Of a stretch of DNA of 21,239 nucleotides, positions 20,645 through 21,239 are shown one piece after another (position 1 is the stretch's first letter; each line of letters starts with the position of its first letter). The position numbers and the translations under genes were made by a program. The notes beneath the pieces are model-generated. The model was not told the DNA's origin, searched no databases, and saw only the letters and a list, made by a program, of their open reading frames with translations. The DNA lies in the IMG/VR virus record IMGVR_UViG_3300024510_000011, positions 1-21,239 of that record; one strand, 5' to 3'. This DNA comes from a virus.

Positions 20645-21239
20645 TTACAGGCTCAGAGAGTTATAGCCGGTAACTTTCGTCATGGCCTTCGGTTTCGTGT
20701 TGACGAGTTCAGCAATCATCAGCACGGCACCAACGTAACCAATCTGGAAGTTCGGCAGGGTGGACTCAAAGCCAGTGAACGCAAACGAAGCCTGTTCATG
20801 GATATACATGGACATATAGTTCGTGTTCAGCAGGTAGAGCGTTCCTTCCGGGCAATACGGATCAGGATAGATCGGCACACCGGCAACCATCAGGGCGCGG
20901 AAAGCAGCCTGGGGGCCGTTGGCTTCACCATCAAAACCGGAGCCGGGGGTAATCATGTATTGCTCTTGACCAACGTAGTCTTGAGCCAGCAGCGTCCAAG
21001 TGCCGAAGCCGCAAACACCAAAGGTCGGAACTTCAGCGCCGTTTTTCACGGTGCCGCTGATGTATTGCAGCACGTTCTGACGGGTCGGGTTGACCGAGCC
21101 AGCAGCATACTGTTTCGACTTCCACCAGGTGTTCGTGGAACGGTTGATGTTGCCGTAGGTTGCCGTGCCAGTGCCATCATCAACGGCGGCAGGCAGACCA
21201 ATGAATTGCTGGTTGTTCGTGGTGTTGGTGTAGAGGGCC
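20645..21239 (-). CDS. Major capsid protein, C-terminal part (5' truncated)
   Basis: The frame is open to the right edge of the window; 198 codons are visible, and the GTG at 21073 is an internal valine. Motifs include STNTWWKSKQYAAGSVNPTR, then FGVCGFGTWTLLAQDYVGQE, then FRALMVAGVPIYPDPYCPEG and YIHEQASFAFTGFESTLPN. The WWKS, then VNPTRxNVLQYI, then VAGVPIYxDPYCPEGTxYxLNTxY pattern is that of an HK97-fold-type phage major capsid protein's C-terminal half, including the late A-domain strands. It assembles the icosahedral shell. It is followed by small beta proteins and the adaptor, in the order expected for a head module. Confidence 0.78.
   Translation of the reverse strand, partial: ALYTNTTNNQQFIGLPAAVDDGTGTATYGNINRSTNTWWKSKQYAAGSVNPTRQNVLQYISGTVKNGAEVPTFGVCGFGTWTLLAQDYVGQEQYMITPGSGFDGEANGPQAAFRALMVAGVPIYPDPYCPEGTLYLLNTNYMSMYIHEQASFAFTGFESTLPNFQIGYVGAVLMIAELVNTKPKAMTKVTGYNSLSL

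Overview
The window reads as part of a tailed bacteriophage genome, or a prophage-like contig, most likely podovirus-like. It carries a major capsid protein, a head-tail adaptor, a gp10-like tail hub, a tail fibre and four very large helical or Gly/Ala-rich proteins of the kind ejected with DNA. No tape measure, tail tube or sheath gene is visible. Shine-Dalgarno signals are strong and the lysis genes (three membrane proteins plus a zinc peptidase) suggest a Gram-negative host, but the host cannot be fixed from this sequence. Terminase and portal genes are not in the window and are presumably beyond position 21239. No tRNA, CRISPR array, transposase or integrase was seen.

Layout. Positions 1-2483 (+ strand) are the end of an early operon with overlapping stops and starts: a 5'-truncated single-strand-annealing-type recombinase, a small helix-turn-helix protein, an unknown protein, a small protein with an SSB-like acidic tip, a PD-(D/E)XK nuclease, a GT-A type glycosyltransferase and a 49-residue protein. 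The operon converges on the late operon at a minus-strand rho-independent terminator (2482-2507).

Everything from 2544 to 21239 is a single minus-strand late operon, transcribed from high to low coordinates: capsid (open at the right edge), two small beta-rich head-associated proteins, a conserved structural protein, adaptor, tail hub and a 639-residue fibre with a Peptidase_G2-like C-terminus. Next come small tail and membrane proteins, four candidate internal virion/ejection proteins (808, 323, 453 and 797 aa), a cluster of tiny proteins, a jelly-roll-like protein, the lysis cassette (59-aa coiled-coil membrane protein, 120-aa two-TM protein, 3TM-type holin, M15 endolysin) and three very basic mini-proteins.

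The most striking non-coding signal is a perfect chromosomal-type parS sequence, TGTTTCACGTGAAACA, at 11945-11960. It is the centre of a 20-bp perfect palindrome inside the coding sequence of the 808-aa virion protein. No ParB gene is visible here, so the site may recruit host ParB or a phage ParB encoded elsewhere. Other points of interest are a set of highly basic mini-proteins, a pair of paralogous beta-rich proteins 9 kb apart, a triplicated W-x3-H-x3-H helical motif, a 32-bp direct repeat in the fibre gene and an inserted domain in the tail hub.
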